The position numbers and the translations under genes are program-made. A stretch of DNA of 64,000 nt. Origin: Clavulina sp. PMI_390 (taxonomy: Eukaryota > Basidiomycota > Agaricomycetes > Cantharellales > Hydnaceae). Where the stretch lies: contig WIDE01000054.1 in assembly GCA_015039315.1 (NCBI GenBank), positions 34,750-98,749 on the forward strand, read 5' to 3'. Below, in pieces: positions 52,659-64,000 of this stretch (position 1 is the first letter of the stretch; each line of letters begins with the position of its first letter). Below the pieces are notes generated by a model, which ran no database searches, was not told where the DNA came from, and worked only from the letters and a program-made list of their open reading frames with translations.

Positions 52659-55327
52659 CTATGGCTCAAATACATGCCCCATAGCCCAACGAGCAATCTC
52701 CCAGGTACTATCTAATATCATCCTTTCCTCTGGAGTTTTGTTACGCCGATCGACGTCACTCTGGCCGAATGGCGTCTCATCAAGCTCGCAAACAGTATTG
52801 GGAGGAGGGAGGACTCCTTCATTGAAATATCGCAAAGAATGATACGCAGTGCAGAGCGATTTGGTCATAGCAGTCGAGTGCTAGGGTTAAAAGACCAAAT
52901 GAGTGAGACGCGAAGACCCGCACAGCAGAAGATGACTGGGAGAGATAACTTACGCCAGGGCTATTTTGTAACAGAAGTGCGGAAGATGTTTTCAGATTCT
53001 CGTGCAAGGTCTTGGCATTGGCAAGTGGAGTGACACTAATCCGGCCCCCAGCAAAGGACAGTCAGTGGTGTTATCGGTAAGAACGTGGATAACTCACGGG
53101 TCGAATTTGGAGCTGAGGATGAGGATAGGGTTGCTTAACGTGTGCTACATACAACAATCAGCTCGAACCTTTTTTGTCATCCGATGATGGCAAAAATCTT
53201 TAGAGACCTACATTCCACGGCCCCGCGAACCTTTCCGCTGCCGTTCCCTCCTCGACCTCTTCTACTTTATTCACTGGCCAGAACTCACAACCCCCATCAG
53301 GCTCAGTCACAAGTGAACTCAAAGCCCAGCGCGAGCTATACATATCGAGAGCATCCAGTCCAACTTTTGCCAATTGCTCAACCGTCGGCCATGGAGGGCT
53401 GCTGCCATGATAATGACGCGAGAAAGGCACCGAATCGGCGCAGGTCACGGCATGACGAGTACCCAGTGTACCCATACCGAGATTTGTTGAAAGCTGGTAT
53501 AATCCTGTAGCATTCCCGAACATGGCGGCGGCTAGTTGGGATGCAAAAGCAGGCCACTGTGTAGGAAGTTCCAAGGCCAGAAGAATAATAGCTGGAGAGT
53601 GCCAAGGGGGTTATTATTCCATTCGTAGATGAGTGGGAGGTAGTCAAAATCAGCGTACTTCTGACAGCACCCGAGGTCAAGTAGCCTGGCCTTGAGGCGG
53701 CGGTAACCGCGATTGGGTGTGTGTATAACCCATCAAGGAAGGTATCAATCCGTGAGGCGAGGGTTACGGCTGTATCGTTAACTGATGTCATCAATGGACA
53801 TGCTTGAGGCCCTGCCTAGGAAGATCGTGAGTGTTAGGTCGCTCCTAGGCCGATTGAGTAAGTGGCCATACTCCGATGCATTCATCCAGAAGCCAATCGA
53901 ATGCGCCATCGGCGCTTTGAAGCCAGGATGGGTACCAGAAGCTTGAGGGAATGGCTGAGGACGACTAGGATCAGTCCATTCTGTTTCCAAGGCAAGCAGA
54001 GAAATGGTATCCACCTGCCCATGTGGCGGCATCTACAATACCGTCCACAGAAACTCGTCCGAGGCGGCCAGGGAGCCTGATAACCCAAGATAAGATAGGG
54101 GAAAATGGATCTTGCAAAGATACTCACATATTGACAAGATACGCGCCAAGAATGGATCCGTAAGATGCTCCCCAGTAGTTACTTCGGGGTGCCGTGAGCA
54201 ACATTCTTCCTATCACTTTATATCAGGCTTACATCTGAGACTCCTGGCCCTCGAGCACTTCAGTGATGAATTGAATGTCTCGCACAACAGAGGTCGTTCC
54301 CATATAACGGAGATCATCAGGGTCCATGTGTTCTGCGCACATCTTGCCACGGACCTCCTGCATCACGAGGAGGTCTCGGAAACCATGTTCAAGCTTCTGC
54401 AGGGTTTCCCCAGCCGACATGTTAGAGTGCAGCGAAATACCGTTTTGCATCACACTATTGGCAAGAAACAGTTTAGCGGACTCAGTTGACGCGAAACATG
54501 CTGTCTTGGGCCTACAGATCATATCGGAGATTTTATTGATATTGTAATCACGAAAAATTCATTTGAGCTCACTCTGCATTCCGCGTTCCACGAGGGGAAA
54601 ATCCAACTACATCGTAGTGCGGCCCGAGGCGAGAGGTGCGAAGGCCTTGCATTCCTGCATACGACCACGCCGAGCCATCACCACCAGGTCCACCTACACG
54701 AGAAGAGGAAATAGTGTATTGATTTTTTTTAGCCACATCAGAAGAAATGACTAAAGTACGGACCTGGATTCAGTAAGATAGTCCCCCTTCGATCTGTATG
54801 AGAGGTGACCAACTTCCGTAATCCAAGTATCATTGAGCCCTTCGAGTAGTTACGGTAGTCTTTTGGCACCCTAGAATCGGGGTTAGCATACGGCTAACCA
54901 GGTCGAGATTCAGAGGTAACGCACATAATATGACCATCCCATAAATCCTTATGCTCGGTTGGCCACCACTGAATGTCACCAATGTGGGTGAGATTACGTT
55001 TACTGGTGGTCAGATGGCCCGAAGCCCCAGAGCTCTAATTTGGAGCTAGACTTCAATTGGTCTCCAAGGTTCGCGCGAGTCAAAGAGCCTCACAATTGGG
55101 TACCAACGCAGACATAACAAGGATGTCGCGAGGAGAATTACGACCACGAGAGCGCGGAGGAGGCTATAGGCAGCATCTATGCGATGGCGTGCATTGGACA
55201 CAGGACTCAATGTTAGCACGGATGAGCCATTGGTGGAGCTCGTGGAGGTCGTAGTTGACCAGGCAACAGTGTAAGTTGCTTGCCAGTCCCCAGCTAGAGG
55301 GTCGAGTATTGCCTTTTCGGCGTCCAT
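52659..55327 (-). CDS. Membrane-anchored TAP-like serine hydrolase, copy 1
   Basis: A many-exon gene from MDAEKAILDPLAGDWQATYT at 55327 to MGHVFEP at 52659. Residues about 56-73 (LLRALVVVILLATSLLCL) form one membrane anchor after a Ser/Thr-rich head, a type II layout with the enzyme outside or in the lumen. The alpha/beta hydrolase then follows. The nucleophile is Ser in NYWGASYGSILGAYLVNM, the acid in ILSSKFDPVTPLANAK and the His in NSPGHSTAMTKSL, the set of tripeptidyl-aminopeptidase-like (TAP, MEROPS S33) proteins. Other blocks are FITEVLEGQESQM and EPDGGCEFWPVN. It likely cleaves short peptides from their N-terminus or hydrolyses esters. A close paralogue follows in tandem at 55725-58389. 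I did not fix every exon border. Confidence 0.85.
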
Positions 55328-55724
55328 AACTCCCAAAATTGGTACTCAGGTGAATATTAAGGTGGTAGGAGGTGATGGACGCAACAAAGAAGGCTGTTGA
55401 TGTTCCACGAGTGAATCACCGAGCACGGCCGGCCACAAATGTGGACGAGATGAAGAGCATCTCCAACGGCCATCTGACTAGGTTGTCTGAAACGAATGGG
55501 CCGTATGGTCTGAATAGGGTTGTGGAGGTATAGAAAATAGCATTACGTCGAGATTCCTGGACAAAATACTAGCCTCGACAGGCTCGGAGCCGAGTTCTGG
55601 TTCTGGCTGTATCTGCAGTAAGAGACCGGCAAGGTAACACTCCGAATAGCTATGGACTACATATACAATGTGAAAGGAGAGAAGGGGGTCTTATCGAGCC
55701 CTTAAGATGGCAACAACATCGCGT
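55328..55724. other. Spacer between tandem TAP-like genes
   Basis: 0.4 kb with the promoter of copy 1 and the 3' end of copy 2. No other feature seen. Confidence 0.45.
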
Positions 55725-58389
55725 TCAAGGGTCAAATATATGGCCCATTGCCCAGCGATAAACATCGAGTGTCCCATCCAGAATCTCCCTCTCTTCTGCA
55801 GTTTTATGAGATCGATCCACATCGCCGCGACCAAATGGCGTCTCATCTAGCTTGCAGATCGTTCCTGGAGGCGGGAGAATACCCTCATCAAAGTACCGCA
55901 CCGAGTGGTAAGCAGTACAGAGGGACTTGGTCGTAGTAGTTGTGTGCTAGGAGAACAATACAAGGATGAGCAAGGGAGGGCATACACGAATAACACGGCG
56001 TACCCCGGCGCTGTCTTGTTGGAGCAGGGCTGATGAATCCTTGAGGCTTTCGTGTAGAGCTTTAGCACTAGCAAGCGGTGTGATTCTAATGTATGTATTG
56101 AACCTGTCAGTATTGTTGATGACCATGAGACCTGGGAGTCACGTACGGATCATGGATCGAGTTAGAGATAAGGATTGGGTTCCTCAAAGTGTGCTATTTT
56201 CGTGCTCAATGCCAAATAAATGGTCAAGAGCGATGGGTATACGAGCAACTTACGTTCCATGGTCCAGCGAACCTCTCGGCTGCCACTCCCTCCTCGATCT
56301 CTTCTATCTTATTTACTGGCCAAAATTCGCAGCCTCCATCAGGCTCGCTTACTAGCGAGCTTAGTCCCCAGCGCGAGCTATAGGTATTGAGAGCGTGGTG
56401 GGCCACGCTTGCCATCTCCTCTGCTGTTGGCCAAGCTGGTCCACCGCCTGTGCGGTACCGAGAGAAGGGCACGACGTCAGCGCAACTAATGGCTTGGCGA
56501 ACGCCGTTGGCGCTCAACCCGAGGGCATTGGCGAGTCGGTAGAACTGTGTAGCATCCCCTGACATCGCCGCTGCCAGTTGAGAGGTAAAGGCAGGCCACT
56601 GGCTGGGGACTTGCAGGGCCAAAAGAAAAACAGCTTTGGCGACACCTCAGTTTCTATGATACCAGGAGGAACAATTTAACGACCTTACTTCTTGCGGCAC
56701 CAGCAGTCAGGTACCCCGGCCTTGGCGAGGACGTGACAATAAGCGGGTGAGTGTACAGTTTATCCAAGAAGGTATCGATCCGAGTGGCCAGCGAATTTGT
56801 TGTATCATCTGCCGAAGTCACTAAAGGGCATGCTGTGGGGCCGGCCTATAGGTGGAATTAGGTATCAGCTTGCCTCAGCAGATAGACGTAAAACTCCACA
56901 CCTTGATACAGTCATTCAACATCAGATCGAATGCTCCATCAGCTCCTTGGAGCCAAGGAGGATACCAAAATGTTGCTGGTATAGCTGCAACATTGATAGT
57001 CAGCTACTTGGGATATCATAGTGGTGGCGAAAATCCTCACATGCCCAAGTTACAGCGTCTGCAATCCCATCTATCGCAACACGTCCAACGCGATCTGGTA
57101 GCCTGGGGGACGAAAAGGTCAGCAAGGTAAGGAATTGACGTATAAAAAACTAAAGGGGGGTTTACATATTAACCAGGTAGACTCCGAGGATGGACCCATA
57201 AGAAGCCCCCCAGTAGTTGCTATCAAATGTGGGCATCATGATCAGATATACTCCTCTCACCACGACTATAACATAAGCGTACATCAAGGATTTCTTTCCT
57301 TCCAGGACCTCAGTGATGAACTGGATGTCTCGCACAACAGAGGTAGTGCCCATGTATCGCAGATCATCAGCGTCCATGTGCTCCGCGCACATCTTGCCAC
57401 GAACTTCCTGCATCATCAAAAGATTCCGGAAATCGGCTGTGAGGCTTTCTAGAACCTCGTTAGCAGTCATGTTAGAATGCAAGGATACGCCAGTCTCCAT
57501 CACAGTATTGGCCAGGAACAGTCTGGTAGCCTCGATAGAAGGGAAGCAGGATGTCCGAGGTCTAAGGAGGTAGTTACACGCCGTGAATGAGCGCCGAGTA
57601 CGAAATGTGGTTCAATGATTTCTTCGAAACTTACACTGCGTTTGGGGTTCCTCGGGGGGAGAACCCAACGATATCGTAGTGTGGACCCAAGCGAGACACT
57701 CGAAGACCCTTCATTCCTGCATATGCCCACATTGACCCGTCACCACCAGGGCCACCTTCAAGCCAATATTTTATGAGAAGATTAATAAGAGGTAGAATAG
57801 GCAAGCTTGTGTGGAGACATACCAGGATTTAGTAGGATAGTTCCCCTACAATCATCACTGGGCGCTACCAGTTTCCGCAACCCAAGGACCATTGTCCCTT
57901 TTGAGTAGTCACGATAGTCCTTTGGCACCCTAAAGGGAAGAAAAGGATGAGGAGAAGACCTTTGACGGCCTGCTATGAAGCATACATGATTTGACCATCC
58001 CACAAGTCAGGATGCTCGGTGGCCCACCACTGGACATCACCTATGTGTGTGAGATTACGTTTGGCGGGTACGAGAGGATATGGACGCTGAGAACGGTGAT
58101 GCGAACATAAACTGCGTCATTAGATGCTCTAATAAACTCGATGGGCAGGAGGCCTACGTACCTGTCCCGACACTGACAGCAGCCACAAGGAAGTGCCTGC
58201 GATAGCGGCAGCAAGTAACACGCGAGAGAGTGTCTGAAAGGCCGTTCTCTTAGGTGTGTGGTCGCGATATCCGGTGTACCCATTGTCTCGTGTGAGCTTC
58301 GTCGAGACTGCAAATTCTGTCCCAGAGTTTGCCTCCCGATCCTCAAAAGCCTTTTCGACGTTCATGGTAAGGAGTGTTGTGAGTGCCAT
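55725..58389 (-). CDS. Membrane-anchored TAP-like serine hydrolase, copy 2
   Basis: A tandem paralogue of copy 1 with the same build. It begins MALTTLLTMNVEKAFEDREA at 58389 (an ATG at 58365 is an alternative). A single membrane segment spans about residues 55-73 (SRVLLAAAIAGTSLWLLSVS). Shared blocks are NLTHIGDVQWW, the nucleophile NYWGASYGSILGVYLVNM, FITEVLEGKKSLM, EPDGGCEFWPVNKIEEIEEG and the end LDETPFGRGDVDRSHKTAEE through MGHIFDP. The catalytic His region reads GHTT where copy 1 has GHST. The N-terminal heads of the two copies differ strongly while the hydrolase parts are close, which suggests constraint on the enzyme and freedom in the anchor. Exact exon borders were not all checked. 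Confidence 0.85.
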
Positions 58390-59045
58390 TCCAGAGAGAA
58401 TGGCTTAAGAAGAAGAAGAGTTGACGGTCGTTGCATTCGGGATGAGTGTGAGATAACTACGGAGTGGACTGGAACCACATGGCAGCTCGGGGAAACTGTA
58501 TTGCGCGTGTACCTCTATTGCAAAGCTGCGCATTTGGGAAGGTACGACTTCTCGATGAGAACGGACCAAAAGCCAGTTTAGCCCGAACTAAAACTCACTT
58601 TGGTCTGGTCTGGCCGGCTAGCCTGACGAGCTCAACTTTGCTCACTGTCTGGTCACGAGACCAAAGAAAGTACCACAATAATACTAAGTATAAGGGTGTT
58701 AACCGGTGGTTCATTACGACTGTCTGGAAATTTCTAGGCAGTGTAGTAGGAATACTGTGCTATGAGGACAACAGAACGAATTGACAGGAGACATGGCGAG
58801 CCTGCCGCAGCTGGAATATGGTTATCTCATATTTAAACACAACAGCCACCATCCGATGAGGAAGAAGAGAGCAAGAGCACGCCTGTTGGGCCGGCTTAGG
58901 CAAGGCCAAGTTACGACAGATGTTGTGGCTACACTACTGTTATATTCGTGTTCATATAACTACATGGCCTGAATCACATTCCACGAGGTCGTACGCGACA
59001 CTGGGATGGGTTTACTATCAATCAATATGTCTCCAATAATGCCTC
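58390..59045. other. Intergenic region
   Basis: 0.66 kb with the promoter of TAP-like copy 2 and the 3' flank of the next leftward hydrolase. No gene or repeat is supported. Confidence 0.4.
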
Positions 59046-60466
59046 TCACTGTGCTCCCAAGGGCTCTCGGAATACGCGATGAAGGAACCCGACTTGTGCT
59101 CTCAACCCAGCTTCGTAGTTCACGCCTCCCCTATTTATCAGAAGAGTCAGCAGGCTGGGAAGCCAAGAAACAACATTTTTGATACTTACTCGTAAACATC
59201 AAAATGAGCTGAGATACAAAAGGGTAGTTAGCTCGTTTCCAAGTCCGCCAACTGATATCATGATAACTCACTGCCTTCGAATTGAACTGATTCGCCTAAT
59301 GGCGCACGGTTTGCAGCACTGAGGGAAGCGCTGGCTGGCGTGACGTTGTCATCTTTTGCAACGGTGACCAAAAGCGGACATTTGATGTTGTGAGCTACAT
59401 TCACGGGGCGATAGAGTGGTATGGCGAGAAGCTCAGAAGCCTGCATCTCGTTCGCAAATTCCCTAGTACAACTTGGTTGAATATGAGGCTTTCCAAAAGT
59501 ATATCAAAACTCACGGGGCATTGGTAGAGATTCTAGTAACACCTTCATAGAAACCAGGCGCTGTGAGATACGCAACGCTGCCTGGCGGGGCGCCATCCTT
59601 GATATATGTCGGTTGGTACCATGGCAAGAATGACCTGATCAAGTCGTATAGCGCAAACGGAGTCTGAGCCAGGAGTGTCAGCAAAGCGGCAAAAGGGGTG
59701 TTGGAAGAAAAGTCCGGACCGCGCGGAGAATGTCAATTTTTGAGAGGCCGAACACAGTGGTGAGCCCGTCAGAGAAAGGAGTTTGTGCAATAACTCCGGC
59801 CACTTCATGGTCCTAAACACCCGAGATAAGTGGAAAGTATACACGCCCTGAATCCCGGCCAGACACACACCTCGCTGGCGACGCACATAACATGACCTCC
59901 GCTGAATGAAGTACCCCACAGAACTACCTTCTTCGGGTTGAAAAGTCCGCACTGTCGGGCGTAAGTGATAACGCTCTTGTAATCTTCTTGCTGATCCTTT
60001 ATTTTTAGCACGTTTCTGGGCGTGCCATCTAAAGCAGAAGCGCGGGCGTGAAACACAGTACTCATCAGAGTGCAGGCCTCATGGCCCAGGGACCCATACC
60101 TGATCCTCCGAAGCTACGAAAGTCAAACACAACTACCCCATATCCCTCAGAGGCGAAACCCTTACGTGCATCTGTCGTCAGAAGGGGAAGCAGGCAAAGA
60201 AGAGTGAAGGATCCAACACACCTCGCCTGGAGCCCGCAGGCTTGACGATCTTGGAAGACCAATCCCATGAGCCCTACCAGCATCAGACCATTAAGGAGGC
60301 TGTTACCGCTTGAGTGTATAGTATTGGAGTGCCAATGGACTAACATGATCACTACAGGGAGTTGAGACGAAGGGACGTCGGTGGGAACAAACTGCCAGGC
60401 CTCGAGCTCCCATCCTGGCGTCGCTGAAGGAATACGGATCGTGCTTTCGGTGAATTTAGAGCCCAT
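59046..60466 (-). CDS. Alpha/beta hydrolase, cytosolic type
   Basis: A multi-exon gene starting MGSKFTESTIRIPSATPGWE at 60466 and ending FLHRVFREPLGAQ at 59046. Blocks in order: PVVIMAHGIG (oxyanion region, spliced), KGFASEGYGVVVFDFRSFGG, the nucleophile elbow VVLWGTSFSGGHVM, a lid region, YRPVNVAHNIKCPLLVTVAK, the acid in AKDDNVTPAS and the His region HFDVYEGGVNYEAG. This is the broad family of serine hydrolases annotated as acetylxylan-esterase/peptidase-like in fungi. There is no signal peptide. It could act on peptides, esters or a secondary metabolite; sequence does not choose. It is unrelated in detail to the epoxide-hydrolase and TAP genes but adds to the local run of hydrolases. Confidence 0.85.
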
Positions 60467-61223
60467 AGGGTAGAATTCACGAAGGAGGTGGTTCTGAAGA
60501 GAAATCCTTGGTGCTACTTCTCTGCTTCTGGTGCTGTCACCGTAACTTCGCGCAGTTGCTGCTGGCTAGAGCGCTGCCACAAGTCGATATGAGGACGAGC
60601 TTAGCACCAACGAGTGATGTGAGTCGAGGATAGATGTGCTAAGGAGCAATCCGCTTGCTCGCGTAGCCTAAGTATATTGTTGGAAGAGTGCATTCATGTC
60701 CCTGCTCCAAGCCTCGATGCGCGCGCTTCTCCACAGGTCCCGAACCAAATAAAGTATACCCGGTGGAGGCTCGGCAATGTTGGCCGGTGGAGTTCGCTGC
60801 TTGTTTCCGAACCTTTCGACTTCAGGCTGGCTTCACCACTGCGTGCTCAGGGCTTACCACCCGAAAACGTAAATTCTAAAAGTGTCACAGTATGGCATTG
60901 AAACGACAGCATGGCCACGCGCGCACAACGGGGTAATCTGAAGGTGAGGGATGGCTGGCCATGGCTAGTGATAAGTTTGAGCACAAAAAAGCATCATAAA
61001 ATAGAAAGTAGTACGAGGAAATAAAATAAGCATTGTGCGGGATGAAACAAAAGTCACGAAAAAGGAATGTAAAGGTGTAACAGAAATTGTTAAGAGGAAA
61101 AAGTTCACTGAGCGTGCAAGCAGTGAAAACAAGGCAGGGTATTCAGTTTCCACTTAAAGCGAAGGAAGATCCGGCATAGCATGTCGATTCTACAAGTCGG
61201 TGGAGTGTAGGGGGCTTTCAAAC
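60467..61223. other. Intergenic region
   Basis: 0.76 kb between the hydrolase start and the 3' end of the aspartic protease gene. The right part (about 60980-61100) is A-rich on the + strand, as in a leftward 3' UTR. No gene recognised. Confidence 0.4.
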
Positions 61224-63466
61224 TCAGGCAAGCACTCCTGCGGCCGCTATTAGCCCTACTAGCATAACCCACATGCTCACGGTCTTCTCCACAACCGAAC
61301 CACTTGTGCCTGTGCTCGTTGGTGAGGCGCTCGTGCTCGTCTGGTTCTGTTCCGTTGGTGGGACAAACACGGTGAACGTGCTCGTCAGTTGTTGCGCCGT
61401 CGTGCTAGTGGTGGAGGTAGATGTTGTAGAGGCGGATGTAGTGGAGTTAAGGGTTGCTGAACCGATAGATGAACTGGTGGTAGATGCACCAGCGCCAGTT
61501 CCAGTTGAGATAGCCTGGAAGCCAACGCTTGGTGGGGAATACCGGAAAACAGTATAAACGTTTTTCTGTGTGGTGCATCGATCGGCTCAGCATCAAATGT
61601 AAGAGAAGGCGACATTTGGAAGAGCTTACCAAAAACGTGTCGCCAACAACCCACTTGATGGGGCTTGACGAAGAGAGATCCATAGGGAAGAGAGCTTTGG
61701 GAAATATAGAAGTCAGTTGAAAGCAATTCTCACAGGCGAGCTAATCTTCGTCATGCTTACCGCCAACACACTGTTGACCAGCTGAATCAAGCTGCAGAGA
61801 GAAGTCGGTCGAGCTGATGGCGTATGTTTTTCCACCAAGCGTGATGCTGACTTCTGCGACCGACGAGCATGCTGGACATTATACATATGCCATGGATCAC
61901 AAAGATAGTTGATATTCAGCCAAAGCATAGCGAACGCAGCTAGATTAATGTACTCACCATACTCGTAGTAGCCACTCAGGTCTCCAGTGGCTGCGACAGC
62001 TCCCATGACATTGGAGTAGAATTCTTTGACAAAAGCGGATGGCGCAGCAACTATGAAATCAACGAAAGCCGAGTTGGCGAAAGCTTTGAGCAGAGATCAC
62101 TTTATGAAGACCGTACTGAGGGTAGTCCCAGTGTCCATGGCGCCGCCTGCTCCTGATGTGATCACCTTCCCACCAACAGTGATGCCTATGAGCCCACGAG
62201 TCAGTATACGACCAACAAAATAATCGAACACCCCCTACTTTGGACAGGAATGTTCCAGTAGTCTTGGCTTGTCAAAGAGACGTAGTTGATGTTGGTGAAC
62301 GATGAGTTGACAAAGCTAGATCGATCATTAGTAAAGCTTATGATCAGTCGAAACCATGGGAGGAGCGTACCCTAGGTCTAGAGAACCGCCAGGGCTCGTG
62401 GCAGTTAGCGAATCCTCATTCCTAGTAGGTAGATAGCCACATCAGTATCAAAGGGACATCACCAATAGCCTCAAACGAGCTGACCTCGCAAGGTAGAACC
62501 CAAAGAGCGGTTGTGCCCAGGACCCGCCCTTTGCCAAAGTCTCCCACCATGGGGTGGCGCCACTTGATGCGAGCGAAGCCCAGCCCAGGCCCATAATGCC
62601 GGATCTATGCGGCGTATTCAATGTACATTTTCAAGGCAATGAGTATTTTAAACGCAAGAAATAGAAGCAATAAGTGGCTTACAGCGAACCGGACAGCAGC
62701 TGCGCAGTAATTTGGGTCATGACACCTGTGATGGATCACATTTAAGTTCGGAGCGTGTACTTTGCCACGCCATTAGGACTCACCAAGCCCTTGATTCTGA
62801 ACTGTAAACCCTCCAAAGGAGACAGTATCGGTGCCTGATTGCAGACGTGTTAATCAGTGGACTATAGAAAGTATTTATGCGAAGACCCACCAACAGTGCC
62901 GGCCACATCGCCACTTCCATACGAGATGGTGATCTGCCTCGATTGATCTTTGAACGAAGTGGATTTCGAGCTATCGAAGGTATTGATACCGCTGCATCCG
63001 GTCTGGCAGCTGCTAGAAGCGATCCAGAGATCGGAAGAACCGCTTTGTCCAACCAAAAACATGAGCTCGGGGTAACTCCTGACGGGGAGCACAAAGGCCG
63101 ACGTACGTATCCAGTACAACGTCAAAGTTCTGGGCTGTAGGAGAGGGTGCAGACATTAGGAAATCACTGGCGATGGCGCCTCTCAAAAGACGCACCTGGT
63201 GTGCCTACGGACACAGAGGCGTAGTAGGTAACGTCTTGACCTTGGTCCGTTAGGGATATAGTTGCCGTGTTAGCACGCTTGGAGGACGACGAGGAGCTTG
63301 CGCCGTATTTGGCAAGGAGAGTCTCGGCTTGAGCCTTCAACCACAGAGTTCGACTGCCATTCCGGATGGCATTGTTTCTGCGTATTAAAGGGATCGATGT
63401 TGCTACAGCAGGTGCGGGACTAGCCGCAACCAGAGGTGCCAATAGTAATAGCGACGTGACAATCAT
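61224..63466 (-). CDS. Secreted aspartic protease, GPI-anchored (yapsin-like layout)
   Basis: A multi-exon gene starting with the signal peptide MIVTSLLLLAPLVAASPAPA at 63466. A propeptide ending near SSKRANTATISL follows, then the pepsin fold: TYYASVSVGTPGAQNFDVVL, the first active-site DTGSSDLW (split by an intron after the T codon's second base), ISYGSGDVAGTVG (the flap), GIMGLGWASLASS and the second active site AMDTGTTLS. The C-terminus is a long Ser/Thr-rich stalk (for example TTSSSIGSATLNSTTSASTT) ending in a hydrophobic tail WVMLVGLIAAAGVLA, as needed for GPI attachment. It should be a cell-surface pepsin-like (A1) protease. Kex2-type KR before ANTAT could activate it. Confidence 0.92.
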
Positions 63467-64000
63467 GGCTCAAGCAGAGATATGTGGTGGAGAGGAGAGG
63501 GCGGAAGAAGGAGGAAAGAGGAGCAAGAGCAAGAAGAAGGAGCCAAGAATAGGACAAGCCAGTCGCCACACAACCTGTTGTATCACAACTGTCAAATTGC
63601 GTCTCCTGTTTGGCGTTGGCAGGTGGAGCAGCAACCTCCGCGCCTCTCGAATAGGCAATAAGAAGAGACAGATTTACTTTGGGAGATACACTTCGATTCT
63701 GGATGGCATATGATGGATTGGTTATAAGAAGGTGCTATTTTTCATCTCTGGTGCCAATAGGTTGAAGTGCTGCAATCGAGAGGCAGAACGTGGGGACAGC
63801 ATGGTTGCTACTCCTAACATCAGGTACAAAATACAGTCTCTATGAAGACAGATTGGAGCCAGCTGGATATTTCCACCATCAATTCGGTCCCCCCTAACTT
63901 GACAGTTGTCCCGGAACGTGATATTGGTCTACAAGTGCTTCAGGCCGCAAGTCCTCCACCCCTTGCCCCATGCTCAAGCGCCGATGGGGCCTCTCGTACA
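63467..64000. other. Upstream region of the aspartic protease gene
   Basis: Promoter and 5' UTR of the leftward protease gene, with a purine-rich stretch (+ strand) at 63480-63545. The window ends before another gene can be seen. Confidence 0.4.

Overview
This 64 kb window is nuclear DNA of a filamentous basidiomycete, most likely an Agaricomycete. The evidence is direct: nearly every gene is broken by short (about 45-80 nt) GT-AG introns whose phases can be checked by translation. Nuclear copies of mitochondrial ribosomal proteins, COPII and PP1 genes are present, and gene families such as F-box-like proteins and NPD-x-GG-x-GVR membrane proteins look typical of mushroom-forming fungi. The style resembles Rhizoctonia/Ceratobasidiaceae, but that is an impression from memory and not a search result. 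I see no bacterial-type operons, viral genes, CRISPR array or convincing intact tRNA.

Layout. 1-11 kb is an accessory, duplicated zone: a decayed F-box copy, a small hypothetical gene, a tandem family of multi-pass membrane proteins (three apparently intact, one truncated) and an intact F-box-like gene inserted among them. 11.6-29 kb is a core block: protein phosphatase 1 (six exons), a very large Ser-rich PH-domain protein, an RmlD/MAT2B-like NAD(P)-binding protein, a KEN/D-box protein that may be an APC/C substrate, a 99-aa hydrophilic protein, and D-serine dehydratase. 29.3-35.5 kb carries two tandem epoxide-hydrolase-like genes and a small hypothetical gene. 36-51.5 kb is a dense housekeeping block: a 1069-aa low-complexity protein, a PITH-domain protein divergent from mitoribosomal uS5m, LTO1, an NDR-family AGC kinase with an apparent CRIB motif, and SEC23 divergent from mitoribosomal mL59/MRPL25. 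51.5-63.5 kb holds a DUF1769-type protein, two tandem membrane-anchored TAP-like serine hydrolases, another alpha/beta hydrolase and a GPI-type aspartic protease.

How the genes fit together. The core genes serve secretion (SEC23), morphogenesis and cell-cycle signalling (PP1, NDR kinase, PH protein, possible APC/C substrate), Fe-S delivery to ribosome recycling (LTO1) and mitochondrial translation (uS5m, mL59). They do not form one pathway. The right end is rich in hydrolases. The most interesting signals are the CRIB motif (ISSPTGFVHLVH) on an NDR kinase, the KEN plus cyclin-like D-box protein with an acidic C-terminus, the tandem membrane-protein family with a conserved C-terminal TQT tail, and two unrelated divergent promoters of identical 103-bp length that each drive a mitoribosomal protein. 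Exon coordinates were worked out by hand. Where they are given, the coding length sums to a multiple of three and splice phases agree.
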